Positions 35,515 to 43,164 are shown, numbered from the stretch's first letter. The stretch is DNA of 64,000 nucleotides from Candidatus Bathyarchaeota archaeon (GCA_903901015.1 CAIUPH010000114.1:1-64000), one strand, 5' to 3'. Notes: generated from the sequence alone by a model not told the origin. A program made the numbers and translations.

Positions 35515-36030
35515 ATGCCGTCTAAACCGCCTTCTACATACGAGCTGATGGATGAAGAAGCCAGCGGGCAGGTTGATGAGGACGCGGAGAGGCGGCAGCG
35601 GCGCAGGGAACTTTTGGAGCCCACAGGCGTTAAGGAGCTTTTTAAGGAAGGAAAAATCAAGATTAACGAGTTCACATGCGTTGGGGGACAATGCAAACTA
35701 TGTATCAAAGCCTGCCCGACTAACGCGCTGTATTGGGGCACAGGCAAAATAGGCGTTATGGAGGATTTGTGTGTTTACTGCGGTGCCTGCGTAGCTAACT
35801 GCATGGTGGATGACTGCATAAAAGTCGAGCGCAAACGCGACGACGGCAAAGTGGAGAAATTCAGCAAGCCCCGAGACGTCATCATGCTGCAAGAGAGAAA
35901 CAACAGCCAAAAACGGTTCGAACGAGTAAAAACCAACGCTGCAATACTTCGGCACACTTCTAAAGATGACAACATCAAGAAATACCGCGACTTCCGCGGG
36001 TTATATACCGAGCAGGAAAACAAAGTTTAA
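35515..36030 (+). CDS. Two-cluster [4Fe-4S] ferredoxin-type protein
   Basis: About 171 residues counting from the ATG at 35515; a TTG at 35482 is an alternative. It carries two cysteine motifs, CKLCIKACP with an upstream cysteine (CVGGQ) and CVYCGACVANC followed by DDC. The N- and C-terminal thirds are charged and unlike ordinary ferredoxins. Its stop overlaps the ATG at 36030 of the downstream leuB-like frame (TAATG), suggesting linkage to that dehydrogenase; the function is unknown. Confidence 0.75.
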   Translation: MPSKPPSTYELMDEEASGQVDEDAERRQRRRELLEPTGVKELFKEGKIKINEFTCVGGQCKLCIKACPTNALYWGTGKIGVMEDLCVYCGACVANCMVDDCIKVERKRDDGKVEKFSKPRDVIMLQERNNSQKRFERVKTNAAILRHTSKDDNIKKYRDFRGLYTEQENKV

Positions 36031-36116
36031 TGCACAGATGGCTTCGAAGAACAAAAGCCGATAGGAATGCTGATAAGCAAAAACATTATTTTACAAATCC
36101 AGAAGGCACACCTGAA

Positions 36117-37139
36117 ATGACTAAAACTTACAAGATAGCCGCGCTCAAGGGCGACGGCATAGGACCCGAAGTTACCGAAGCAACCATCAAGGTCCTCGAA
36201 GCCGTCGAGGCAAAATCCACGTTTAAACTTAACTTTCTTTACGGCGAAGCAGGATTACACTGCATAGCCCAATACGGCACTAACCTGCCTAAAGAAACGC
36301 TTGAACTCATCAGGCAGACAGACGCGTGCCTAAAAGGTCCAATGACTACGCCTGAGGAAGCAGGCGCACCAGTTAGCGTAGCTGTAACATTGAGGAAAAT
36401 CTTCAATCTGTACGCCAACGTGCGACCATGCAAAACATTCCCAAACGTTGAGGCACTCAAACCGAACCTGGATTTTGTTGTGGTCCGCGAGAACACTGAA
36501 GGTCTCTATTCGGGTGCAGAATCGCTTCTTGCGCCAGGAGTAGGCGTAGCACTGCGAATAATCACCCATGACGCTTCATTGAAAATTGCGGATTACGCTT
36601 TCAAACTCGCCAGCCAACGCAGAAAACACTTAACATACGTCCATAAAGGCAATATCCTGCGCATAACCGACGGCATCTTCAAAGACGCCGTGAAAGAAGC
36701 CCAGAAAAACTACCCAGACGTAACCGTTGACGACATGCACGTTGACGCAGCCACCATGCAGCTAATCAAGAAACCCGAATTCTACGATGTAATAGTTACA
36801 ACGAACCTCTTCGGCGACATACTCAGTGACGAGGCAGCGCAGGTTACAGGCAGCTTAGGTTTGGCGGCGGGAGCAAACATCGGCGAGAAATATGGCATGT
36901 TCGAACCAGTCCATGGTTCAGCTCCAAAATACACAGGTATGAATAGGGTGAACCCAATCGCCACCATAATGGCAGGCTCCATGATGCTCGATTACCTCGG
37001 CGAAAAAGCAGCAGCTGCAAAAATCGAGAACGCCGTAATCGCAGTGCTCAAAGAAGGCAAAGTTAGAACAGCAGATTTAGGCGGCAAAGATACAACAAGC
37101 GCGATGGCAGATGCAATCGTGGCTAAACTCAAAGCTTGA
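36117..37139 (+). CDS. 3-isopropylmalate/isocitrate-type dehydrogenase, copy 2
   Basis: Beta-decarboxylating dehydrogenase of about 340 residues with IAALKGDGIGPEVTEA, VVRENTEGLYSGAE, FGDILSDEAAQVTGSLG and the NAD-binding HGSAPKYTG. The frame extends upstream to an ATG at 36030, but those 29 residues (MHRWLRRTK...) resemble no family N-terminus. ATG at 36117 gives the normal one. It may act on methylmalate, homoisocitrate or isocitrate; the sequence alone does not decide. It overlaps the end of the RPA-like gene on the other strand by 11 bp. Confidence 0.88.
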   Translation: MTKTYKIAALKGDGIGPEVTEATIKVLEAVEAKSTFKLNFLYGEAGLHCIAQYGTNLPKETLELIRQTDACLKGPMTTPEEAGAPVSVAVTLRKIFNLYANVRPCKTFPNVEALKPNLDFVVVRENTEGLYSGAESLLAPGVGVALRIITHDASLKIADYAFKLASQRRKHLTYVHKGNILRITDGIFKDAVKEAQKNYPDVTVDDMHVDAATMQLIKKPEFYDVIVTTNLFGDILSDEAAQVTGSLGLAAGANIGEKYGMFEPVHGSAPKYTGMNRVNPIATIMAGSMMLDYLGEKAAAAKIENAVIAVLKEGKVRTADLGGKDTTSAMADAIVAKLKA

Positions 37140-38289
37140 CTACACAAGCAACCGTTGCGCTTCGGGTGGACAACTCCAGTTTCCCCCCAAACCCCTTCTT
37201 TACATAAACATTTTCCAACCTTAGTTTGTCGCCGACCTTCAAGTCCTTGAGGGCTTGGGCGTGTTCCCTCCATGCGGAAACGCGGACGATGCCCCCGTCG
37301 TCGTCTTTTAAGTCAAAAACTGCCAGTTTGATGGTTTCACCTTTGCCTGTTGTGACTTCTTTGTTTTCACGCACATCGCATACAAAACCTTCAAAGTTGA
37401 CTGTTTGGTCCTCACCTAAACCTGCGGCTTTCGCAAACTTTATTTCTGCGGCTTGAATTTCGATGAACGTGTTTGCGTCAACATGAATTTCTAAATTGCC
37501 GTTCTGCCCCTCCTTCACCCGAGCATTAATCAACAGCAAACGCATATTCGCTTTCAGATTTTTTTCGAGCTCAGTTGCTTTCTCGTTCCAAAAAACAACT
37601 GTTGCCACACCAGAATCATCCATTAAAGTTAGCCGCGTGACTATGCCGACGCTAGAGTCGCTTCGGATAAAGGATTTTTCGTCTAAAACTTCTTTTACGG
37701 TTCCTGAAAGGTTCACGTTGCCAGACTCAATGTTTAGGGTGCAAATTTTTACAGTGAATTTTTCGGCGGATGCGACTTCACCTGTTTGGACTTGTGGTAA
37801 AAATTCCACTTGGCTTTTGGTGCCAAGATGCAGCTCAGTTTTGCCGCTGCGGTCATTTCGCGTGTACCCATGCAACAGCCTGACCGTTTGCCCCGCTTGA
37901 AGCTCGCCCCTCTCAACCAACTCCGCCTTCTCATTCCACAAGACCACCCGCAAAAGCCCCTCCTTATCCGCAAGCATCATTGTGGCGAATTTGCCTGATT
38001 TTTCTGCGCCCTGAAAAGTTTTAGCTGGAAAAACAGCGATTAAGCGTCCCTCCACCGTAACGTCATATAAACCCGCGAACAAACGGCTCGTCGAGAGGAC
38101 TCCGCAGTTTTGAATCTGGTTTTGCTGCACTTGAACACCGAACTTCGCCGCAATCAACCGCAGCAGCGTCTCGTCGCCCAATAACCCCCCCGTTCGGGTT
38201 CTTTCAGCCGCCAGCTTATCCAAGATTTGCTCTTGGGTTAACATCGGGTTTTTCTGAAGTATCTCCTGAATTAGGTCTTCGGTGATCAT
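37129..38289 (-). CDS. rpa: RPA-like single-stranded DNA-binding protein
   Basis: 386 residues with at least three OB-fold repeats. Similar segments recur: ATMMLADKEGLLRVVLWNEK, LTLMDDSGVATVVFWNEKA, and AVFDLKDDDGGIVRVSAWRE. The N-terminus (ITEDLIQEILQKNPMLTQEQ) is a helical segment seen in archaeal RPA41-type proteins. No zinc finger is evident. It protects ssDNA in replication and repair. ATG at 38289 is chosen over the further upstream start, since the preceding ~32 residues look non-coding. Confidence 0.85.
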   Translation of the reverse strand: MITEDLIQEILQKNPMLTQEQILDKLAAERTRTGGLLGDETLLRLIAAKFGVQVQQNQIQNCGVLSTSRLFAGLYDVTVEGRLIAVFPAKTFQGAEKSGKFATMMLADKEGLLRVVLWNEKAELVERGELQAGQTVRLLHGYTRNDRSGKTELHLGTKSQVEFLPQVQTGEVASAEKFTVKICTLNIESGNVNLSGTVKEVLDEKSFIRSDSSVGIVTRLTLMDDSGVATVVFWNEKATELEKNLKANMRLLLINARVKEGQNGNLEIHVDANTFIEIQAAEIKFAKAAGLGEDQTVNFEGFVCDVRENKEVTTGKGETIKLAVFDLKDDDGGIVRVSAWREHAQALKDLKVGDKLRLENVYVKKGFGGKLELSTRSATVACVVKL

Positions 38290-38406
38290 TTTGCGCCGAC
38301 ACGATAGAGCAGTGTTGGAGCTTTTAATTTTTTGCGTTATTTTCCGCAGTTGGCTACGTTTATTAAAAACGCTGATTCTCTTCAACTTGGACGCGGAGGC
38401 AGACGG

Positions 38407-38568
38407 TTGGATCTCGCGGTTTTAGGCGGGTCTGAAAGTGTGGGCGAAGTAATATTCATCGGTCCTGTTCCCATTGTCTTTGGCGCTGGACCAGACGCTG
38501 GCTGGCTTATTGCTGTTAGCGCAATAATCACTGTCGTTAGCCTAGTTTTTGTTTCTGGTGTTGAATAG
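38407..38568 (+). CDS. DUF131 / TIGR00304-type small membrane protein
   Basis: 53 residues from TTG at 38407, which has GGAGG at 38395-38399 at proper spacing. GEVIFIGPVPIVFGAGPDAG matches the conserved GGVVFIGPIPIVFG core of the archaeal DUF131 family. One hydrophobic segment follows (WLIAVSAIITVVSLVFVSG). The family usually has an additional N-terminal helix; the open frame extends upstream to 38332, so a longer form is possible. Its function is unknown. Confidence 0.7.
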   Translation: MDLAVLGGSESVGEVIFIGPVPIVFGAGPDAGWLIAVSAIITVVSLVFVSGVE

Positions 38569-38607
38569 ACGCTCTAAAACGAATCAGAATTGAGGAAAAA
38601 ACGGTTT

Positions 38608-38733
38608 TTACTTGTTTGTTTGCTCTTCTTCATCCTTGCCGTAGTAGGCATACAGGAAGATTAGAGTTAGAGCAATGAACGTTGCACCCATCAGGGTGTA
38701 CTGGAGCGTTACGAAGTATGCACCTAGATCCAT
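38608..38733 (-). CDS. 41-residue single-span membrane microprotein
   Basis: An ATG at 38733 is preceded by AAGGAG at good spacing. The protein starts MDLGAYFVTLQYTLMGATFI and continues ALTLIFLYAYYG before a charged KDEEEQTNK tail. It has one clear transmembrane helix of about 25 residues. No known family is recognised. It is convergent with the DUF131 gene, and its promoter region faces the SWIM-protein gene. Confidence 0.65.
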   Translation of the reverse strand: MDLGAYFVTLQYTLMGATFIALTLIFLYAYYGKDEEEQTNK

Positions 38734-38776
38734 CGAGATTTCTCCTTGTATTTACAGTAATGTTGCATCTTCATAT

Positions 38777-39187
38777 TTAAGCAGTAGCTTTTTTCCACTC
38801 ATTCATCAACATGTCAAAACACTCGTCGTTTTCCTCAAGCGTCTCAAACCAGCCCAGATTCTGCGCAATCTTCTGCGTCAACAGGTGGTAGCACATGTGA
38901 ACCTTCTTGTCGAGCACTCGGAAATAGAAGTCGTCGCATGTGCAGAATTCCGCTTCAGGCATAATCAAGTAATCGCGTTCTCTGCCCACCACTATCCAGA
39001 CGGTTCTGCCGCTGGGTTTAAAAACGTATTTTTTGACTCTGCCTTCTTTTAGTGCATCGAGGGCTTTGGTGAACCTTGTCCCAAAAAGCTCGTAGAGCTC
39101 TGTTAGGTTGTCGCCTGACAGTTTGCCCGCTGTTTTTGCTTCTCTGCAAACCGTGTTCAACGTGTCGATTTCTGAGGTTTCATTCAT
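38777..39187 (-). CDS. SWIM zinc-finger protein
   Basis: 136 residues with the SWIM pattern CxCxnCxH, seen as FCTCDDFYF...HMCYHLL. Upstream KKYVFKPSGRTVWIVVGRER forms the beta strands that usually precede the motif. Archaeal proteins of this size are related to the Sws1/Shu2 recombination mediators that act with RadA paralogs. The nearby RPA-like gene is consistent with a DNA-repair role, which is inference. Confidence 0.75.
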   Translation of the reverse strand: MNETSEIDTLNTVCREAKTAGKLSGDNLTELYELFGTRFTKALDALKEGRVKKYVFKPSGRTVWIVVGRERDYLIMPEAEFCTCDDFYFRVLDKKVHMCYHLLTQKIAQNLGWFETLEENDECFDMLMNEWKKATA

Positions 39188-39235
39188 CGTTGCACTCTGC
39201 TCAATGCACTATTGTCGGGGTGGAGTTTTATGCTT

Positions 39236-39832
39236 TTAGCCTATGTCGATTGGTTCGCCTTTTGGTTTGGTTGAGGCTTCGGATTTTGGAGCTACAATTT
39301 CTAAGACGCCGTTCTTGTAGGTAGAGTTTGCCTCTTTAACCCTGACTTTCACTGGCAACTCGACTTCTTTGAAGTACTTGTACTGTGGGGTGTCGACTGA
39401 AATTGTGAGCGAATCTTCGGTTCCATGCAGTTTAATGTCTGTTTTCTCCACTCCTGGTAGTTCGACGACTACATGGACGTCTTCGTTGGTTTCCACGATG
39501 TCCACAAGCGGCTCACGTTCCTCCTTAACCTGCGGGGTGCCTTTGAGGCTTTTTTTGATGTTGCCAAACTCTTGGATTTCGGGTTTGCCGTCTGGTCCGA
39601 TTTTCATGCTGTATCCATAGACGAATGGACCCATCTCTTTAACGGTGCTTCCGTCTGGCAACTTGCGTTCCTTAACGTATTCCTTGGGAACTTTCTCCGT
39701 GAAGTTCTTGAGTTCCTCATCCATCATCTTCTCCATTTCACGAAACATGTCATCTATGTTGCTGAAAGGGTCTTTGGATTGGCTGCGGCGTTTCTTGAAC
39801 CATTCAGGGTAATCATCATTATCTGTGGACAT
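39236..39832 (-). CDS. Hsp20 small heat-shock protein
   Basis: 198 residues. The C-terminal alpha-crystallin domain runs from about residue 105 (LVDIVETNEDVHVVVELPGV) to KEANSTYKNGVLEIVAPKSE, with the A/GxxxNGvL signature. The N-terminus is charged and contains NIDDMFREMEKMMDEELKNF. ATG at 39832 is preceded by GGTGG/GTGAG; a longer start at 39862 is less likely. An ATAAATTTAT element about 35 bp upstream may be the TATA box. It is an ATP-independent holdase. Confidence 0.9.
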   Translation of the reverse strand: MSTDNDDYPEWFKKRRSQSKDPFSNIDDMFREMEKMMDEELKNFTEKVPKEYVKERKLPDGSTVKEMGPFVYGYSMKIGPDGKPEIQEFGNIKKSLKGTPQVKEEREPLVDIVETNEDVHVVVELPGVEKTDIKLHGTEDSLTISVDTPQYKYFKEVELPVKVRVKEANSTYKNGVLEIVAPKSEASTKPKGEPIDIG

Positions 39833-40257
39833 AAACTCACCACCCTTAAATGGGGTTTTCAATCCAATAAATTTATTGTTATAACTATCACTGTTCAGAT
39901 GGTTTGGCTGAGTTTGTTTTTTTTATTAGTAGTTGTAGTGAAAAGTCTCTCAGTCACAACAACAACCAACAGACTGGGCTGCACAGTGTGTTTGGGGTTC
40001 AGGGTCAGGTTTGGATTGCAGATTGATTGTGTCAGGCAGCCACAAACAGTTCAATCATAGTGAAAGAATTAAGGCAAAAGCAAGTTATAACAAGTTAACA
40101 AAGCATACGCGTGTTTTTGTGTAGCGACGCTGCTGATTGCTGTCTTATACCTGAGCAAAAGAAGTTCCTGATTAATCCAAAATAGCTCCAGAAGCTATAA
40201 GGTTTAAATGAAGGAAAACAGACTAAAAAGACACGGCTAGAAAAACAGTGGTTAATT
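39833..40257. other. Intergenic region between hsp20 and the tRNA-Met site
   Basis: 425 bp without a convincing gene. It contains the hsp20 promoter (leftward) and, at 40203-40209, TTTAAAT, a possible TATA box about 50 bp upstream of the tRNA 5' end. Short repeated words (CAACAAC, GTTTGG) occur near 39960-40060 with no clear structure. Confidence 0.4.
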
Positions 40258-40392
40258 GCCGGGGTAGCCTAGCCTGGCTAGGGCGCCAGACTCATAATCT
40301 GGTAGGACAAACCCAGATGAGAAATCTGGAGACAATAAATGGGGCTAAACGCCTGTTGCCAGAAGTCGCGGGCTCGAATCCCGTCCCAGAAG
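40258..40392 (+). tRNA. tRNA-Met(CAT), 5' part joined to element-borne 3' part; two introns; acceptor stem broken
   Basis: The acceptor strand GCCGGGG (40258-40264), D arm and anticodon stem CCAGA/TCTGG with loop CTCATAA are intact. A perfect BHB motif is present: helix CCAGA, 4-bp CTCA/TGAG, 3-nt bulges TAA and AAA, inner helix TCTGG/CCAGA. It predicts a 27-nt intron at 40297-40323 (position 37/38). A second motif (CTGG/CCAG, bulges AGA and AAG) predicts a 33-nt intron at 40332-40364, leaving the standard variable loop AGGTC. The T arm GCGGG-CTCGAAT-CCCGT is fine, but the 3' acceptor CCCAGAA pairs with only 4 of 7 positions. It is therefore probably inactive as it stands. CAT could also be a tRNA-Ile2. 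Confidence 0.75.
40284..40302 (+). repeat. attL core (19-bp direct repeat)
   Basis: CGCCAGACTCATAATCTGG, identical to 50501-50519. It covers the anticodon stem-loop of the tRNA. Flanking bases differ immediately on both sides (G/T before, T/A after), so the crossover lies within these 19 bp. Confidence 0.92.
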
Positions 40393-40586
40393 CAGAATTA
40401 GCGTCTGTTTCGACGAACGGCACCAATTCGACCCTGCTACCCCAACACAATCCCCAAAAGCCCCAAAATAGGGGTATTGATAACACCATTGATAACAAAA
40501 CTGCTAAGAATCGCCCACCGCAATTAAACATAGAGGACAGAAAGCGTTTATTCTACTCAATCCTATCTGAAGGGGTTCACCAATGA
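40303..40586 (+). pseudogene. 3' part of the att-spanning gene, cut off by integration
   Basis: Downstream of the core the frame runs on (NLVGQTQMRNLETINGAKRL) through the tRNA-like sequence to a TGA at 40584-40586 that overlaps the integrase ATG (ATGA). In the excised circle this frame is continuous with the gene starting at 50261: 259 + 284 = 543 bp, 180 codons plus stop, with no frameshift. In the integrated state it has lost its own start and promoter. The C-terminal half is hydrophilic, rich in N, K, P and T. Confidence 0.8.
40476..40496 (+). repeat. Arm-type repeats, left side (2 x ATTGATAAC)
   Basis: Two copies of ATTGATAAC start at 40476 and 40488, 12 bp apart. They are the reverse complement of the three GTTATCAAT copies at the right end. 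They resemble arm-binding sites for an integrase N-terminal domain or an excision factor; that role is inferred. Confidence 0.6.
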
Positions 40587-41428
40587 CACAAAATGAAGAC
40601 GCATTCACTAAATTATTTACTGATTGGCTACTAAACGAAAAAAAACTCAATGCTAAAGTTGTATACGAATATGCTAGAATATCCTTCAATTTTACGCAAA
40701 AAGCAAAGATAAGCGAATTTAACCCAAATGAAGACCCACAACAAAGAAAGCAAGAAATTCAAGAGAAAGTAAAAACTTTCCTAGACTTAGAGAACCCTCA
40801 TAGCTACAGAAATAATTTAGCATCTTTAAAGAAATTATTTGAATTCATTGGCGAACCTGAAGTTATGGAAGGTTTCAAATATAAAGCGATAATGCCGACT
40901 TTTAGCATACAAACACCTAGCATAGATGATATGGTTAAATTTGGTAAGGCAATAGAGAACCAAAAAATTCAAGTCTATTATTATTTAGGGGTAGTTTCGG
41001 CAATTAGACCTGAACACCTTCTAAGACTTAGAAAAAAGCTATTTGACAAAAACAATAATATGATTAATACATGGATGAAAGTTTTCGGCAAAAAGAACTT
41101 TTTCTTCAGTTTCTACACTAACGAAACTAAGCCACTGATTGAAGAATATCTTAAGCAGATTCCAGATAATGAAGTGCTATTTGATTTCGGCAAAAGATAC
41201 ATATGCAAAGAATTCTGTAAAGCGTCTGAAATTAGCGGTGTCAAAATCGTGCCTAAAATGATGCGAAAGTTTTCTACCAATTGGTTAAGACGGCATGGCA
41301 TGATTAGCGAAGACGTAGACGTTATAACTTCTCATGTGCCTCAAAGCGTAGTAGCAAAGAACTATCTAGACGTTAGCCGAATTCACGAATCATATAATGA
41401 AGCCACTGAAAAGCTAAAGATTCTCTAA
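40583..41428 (+). CDS. int: Tyrosine recombinase / integrase
   Basis: 281 residues. The catalytic domain shows R142 in IRPEHLLRL, a lysine near 170 (VFGKKNF), R228 in KMMRKFSTNWL, H251 in SHVPQSV and the nucleophile Y261 in VAKNYLD. The usual box-II histidine before R228 is absent (KMMR), as in several archaeal viral integrases. The N-terminal ~100 residues form a helical core-binding domain. Its ATG overlaps the stop of the att-spanning frame, so in the circle it would be translationally coupled to that gene and to the ATPase operon. After integration the upstream part is lost, which should lower its expression. Confidence 0.92.
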   Translation: MTQNEDAFTKLFTDWLLNEKKLNAKVVYEYARISFNFTQKAKISEFNPNEDPQQRKQEIQEKVKTFLDLENPHSYRNNLASLKKLFEFIGEPEVMEGFKYKAIMPTFSIQTPSIDDMVKFGKAIENQKIQVYYYLGVVSAIRPEHLLRLRKKLFDKNNNMINTWMKVFGKKNFFFSFYTNETKPLIEEYLKQIPDNEVLFDFGKRYICKEFCKASEISGVKIVPKMMRKFSTNWLRRHGMISEDVDVITSHVPQSVVAKNYLDVSRIHESYNEATEKLKIL

Positions 41429-41883
41429 GGTTCCATATCTCTTTTTAATCTCTTTTTATCGCCAAGTTTCTAAGTTCTAAAATACATCAAATAAGTGGAC
41501 TCTTTGCTTCTTAACAAATTAAAAACCGTTATGGATGTTATGCATCGCGGAAATATACATTAATAGTTAACGTGGGTTTGCATGGTTTAGGTTGGCTAAG
41601 GATGGTGTTATCAATCACCAGATGTTAAGTCTGAAGATTGTTAACAACATAGGTCAGTTTTTGCCCGCCGCAAAAAACCCAAAGTTAATGCGTCATAAGG
41701 CATGGATAAATTGAATGAAGCATGTTCGATTTTTTTCGGCTTGTAAATGGATTAATAAAGTTAAATAGGATAAAATATCCCCGTACCAGCCTAAATAAGC
41801 CCAAAACGTGACCGAATAGACTCCACTCTAAACTTATCGCTGAATAAAAATAAACTTTGGCATACGTAAAAAAAGAAATGGGT
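41429..41883. other. Intergenic region after the integrase
   Basis: 455 AT-rich bp without a gene. It contains a further GTTATCAAT at 41607-41615 within GGTGTTATCAATCACC, the same 9-bp word as at both element ends. GTTAACAACA lies near 41640. A T-rich run follows the integrase stop and may terminate it. Confidence 0.4.
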
Positions 41884-42117
41884 TTAGAGGTTTTCTAATT
41901 CTTTAGGATACTTATTGAGAAATCTAAAGCGAAGGCACAAGTTAATTTCAGGTTTTCTATATAATTCGTAAACTGCTAAAGTTCTGTAGCTATTGCTTAA
42001 AACAGCATAATCTTTTTTGTTAATTGTTCGACACTCTACTGTTTGACTAGGGCAATCAGCTTCTTTACCGAACCTTTGAACATACGCTTTGAATAATCTT
42101 GTTTCTAAGTAGTCCAT
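41884..42117 (-). CDS. Unknown element protein (77 residues)
   Basis: A small protein starting MDYLETRLFKAYVQRFGKEA. It has two cysteines (DCPSQTVEC) and a basic C-terminus. No family is recognised. It is the third gene of a leftward unit; its ATG lies 2 bp after the stop of the previous gene, and the GTGATTGA spanning that stop is its probable ribosome-binding site. Confidence 0.6.
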   Translation of the reverse strand: MDYLETRLFKAYVQRFGKEADCPSQTVECRTINKKDYAVLSNSYRTLAVYELYRKPEINLCLRFRFLNKYPKELENL

Positions 42118-42119
42118 GT

Positions 42120-42626
42120 TCAATCACTTTTTTGTGGTATTCCCCATGCCTTGTTTAGAATATCGGTGTCTTCTTTTGTTAGCCCTTCTATAACAAAAAC
42201 AGGGTACAATCCGTTATCATTTGCGTTTGTTGAACCTAGTATAATATCGTCTTTATCACTAGACCATATCTTAGCGAAAGTTTTTGCTTCTTCCACTGTT
42301 TTGCATTCTTTGATTAATCTATGTTCAAAGCTGTGTAACTTTCCGTTTTCAATGTAGCCGTCTGGAATTATTCCCTTTTCTCTAGGGTCATAAATCATTT
42401 TTCCTTGTTTGCTTTTCTCAAGCATTGGTGTATAGCCCAAAATGATGTTATGCGATGATAAACACATGAAACCCCAAAACGCTAATTGTCTAGCATTGGG
42501 ATTCCCTATTTGGCAGAAATGATTTTCGCAAATTCCACAGCCCACTATTTTACAACATTTATCGCCGTGTCCATGTGTCGTATGTTCTTGATTTGTTAAA
42601 GGACATTTAATAGTTAGTTCTTGCAT
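42120..42626 (-). CDS. Unknown cysteine/histidine-rich element protein
   Basis: About 168 residues. The N-terminal third has eight to nine Cys and several His (IKCPLTNQEHTTHGHGDKCC, then GCGICENHFCQIG), suggesting one or two bound zinc ions. The C-terminal part contains EAKTFAKIWSSDKDDIIL and FVIEGLTKEDTDIL. No known family is recognised. It is the middle gene of three, with GTGATTGA immediately before its start. Confidence 0.65.
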   Translation of the reverse strand: MQELTIKCPLTNQEHTTHGHGDKCCKIVGCGICENHFCQIGNPNARQLAFWGFMCLSSHNIILGYTPMLEKSKQGKMIYDPREKGIIPDGYIENGKLHSFEHRLIKECKTVEEAKTFAKIWSSDKDDIILGSTNANDNGLYPVFVIEGLTKEDTDILNKAWGIPQKSD

Positions 42627-42628
42627 GG

Positions 42629-42904
42629 TCAATCACTTTCTTGGTTTTCTGCGTTTTCGACAATATCGATAAAATCGTAAGTGATTGCCATAAGTTCTAG
42701 GAAATCAGTTTTGTTTTTTAGCTTTAGCTTTGAAATGTTGTGTTCACTTAGAATCTTCCTCATTATCTTGCTACTGCAATCTTCGCAAATATTTGCATAG
42801 CCATCTTTGTCGTAAAATGCATTATATTTTGTTTCAGTTTCTTTTTTGCTACGGGACTTTGGGTTCGTAGCCTGACCCTTTAAAGGTTCTTTAATTTGTG
42901 TCAT
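42629..42904 (-). CDS. Unknown small element protein with CxxC
   Basis: 91 residues from the ATG at 42904; the frame extends upstream to 42928. The N-terminus is basic (KSRSKKETETK), and ICEDCSSKIMRKIL carries a CxxC. The C-terminus is acidic and helical. It is the first gene of the leftward trio. No homolog is recognised; it could be a small zinc-binding regulator. Confidence 0.6.
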   Translation of the reverse strand: MTQIKEPLKGQATNPKSRSKKETETKYNAFYDKDGYANICEDCSSKIMRKILSEHNISKLKLKNKTDFLELMAITYDFIDIVENAENQESD

Positions 42905-43164
42905 AATCGCAAGAGTATACAAAATCACTATTTATACGTTGTTTATCTGAAACAATGTACCTGCAAATTGATTAATTGATTCATTTTTAGTTTATTTTTG
43001 AATTTAAGATACAGTTATATAAAAAGCTAGCGGATAGAGAAAAAGCAACATATAATAGCATCTAGGTCTTAATTCAGAAAAAACAATAAAATCAAGCTTA
43101 AGGAATACTTCTTCAGAGAAGCAAAAAGAAGCTTGAAAAGAGAAGGCAATTTAGAGTAAAAAAC

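Noticed and set aside
36030-36116. N-terminal extension of leuB copy 2
   Set aside because: The 29 extra residues are unlike any dehydrogenase N-terminus, and ATG 36117 gives the expected KGDGIGPE spacing. A short separate role cannot be excluded.
37749-37998. Arg/Pro/Cys-rich open frames over the RPA-like gene
   Set aside because: They are antisense or out-of-frame shadows of a clearly conserved OB-fold gene; similar shadows across argG, carB, lysC and leuC were dropped for the same reason.
40359-40383. Second identity block between the two ends (CCAGAAGTCGCGGGCTCG onward) as the crossover site
   Set aside because: The same T-arm block occurs at both ends, but a crossover there would put the att-spanning frame out of register and end it at once. 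The 19-bp anticodon block keeps the frame and gives a well-paired host tRNA.
40248-40586. Open frame starting upstream of the tRNA (GTG at 40248) as an independent gene
   Set aside because: Its first part is host tRNA sequence. The real gene frame enters only at the att core and belongs to the right-end gene in the circle.
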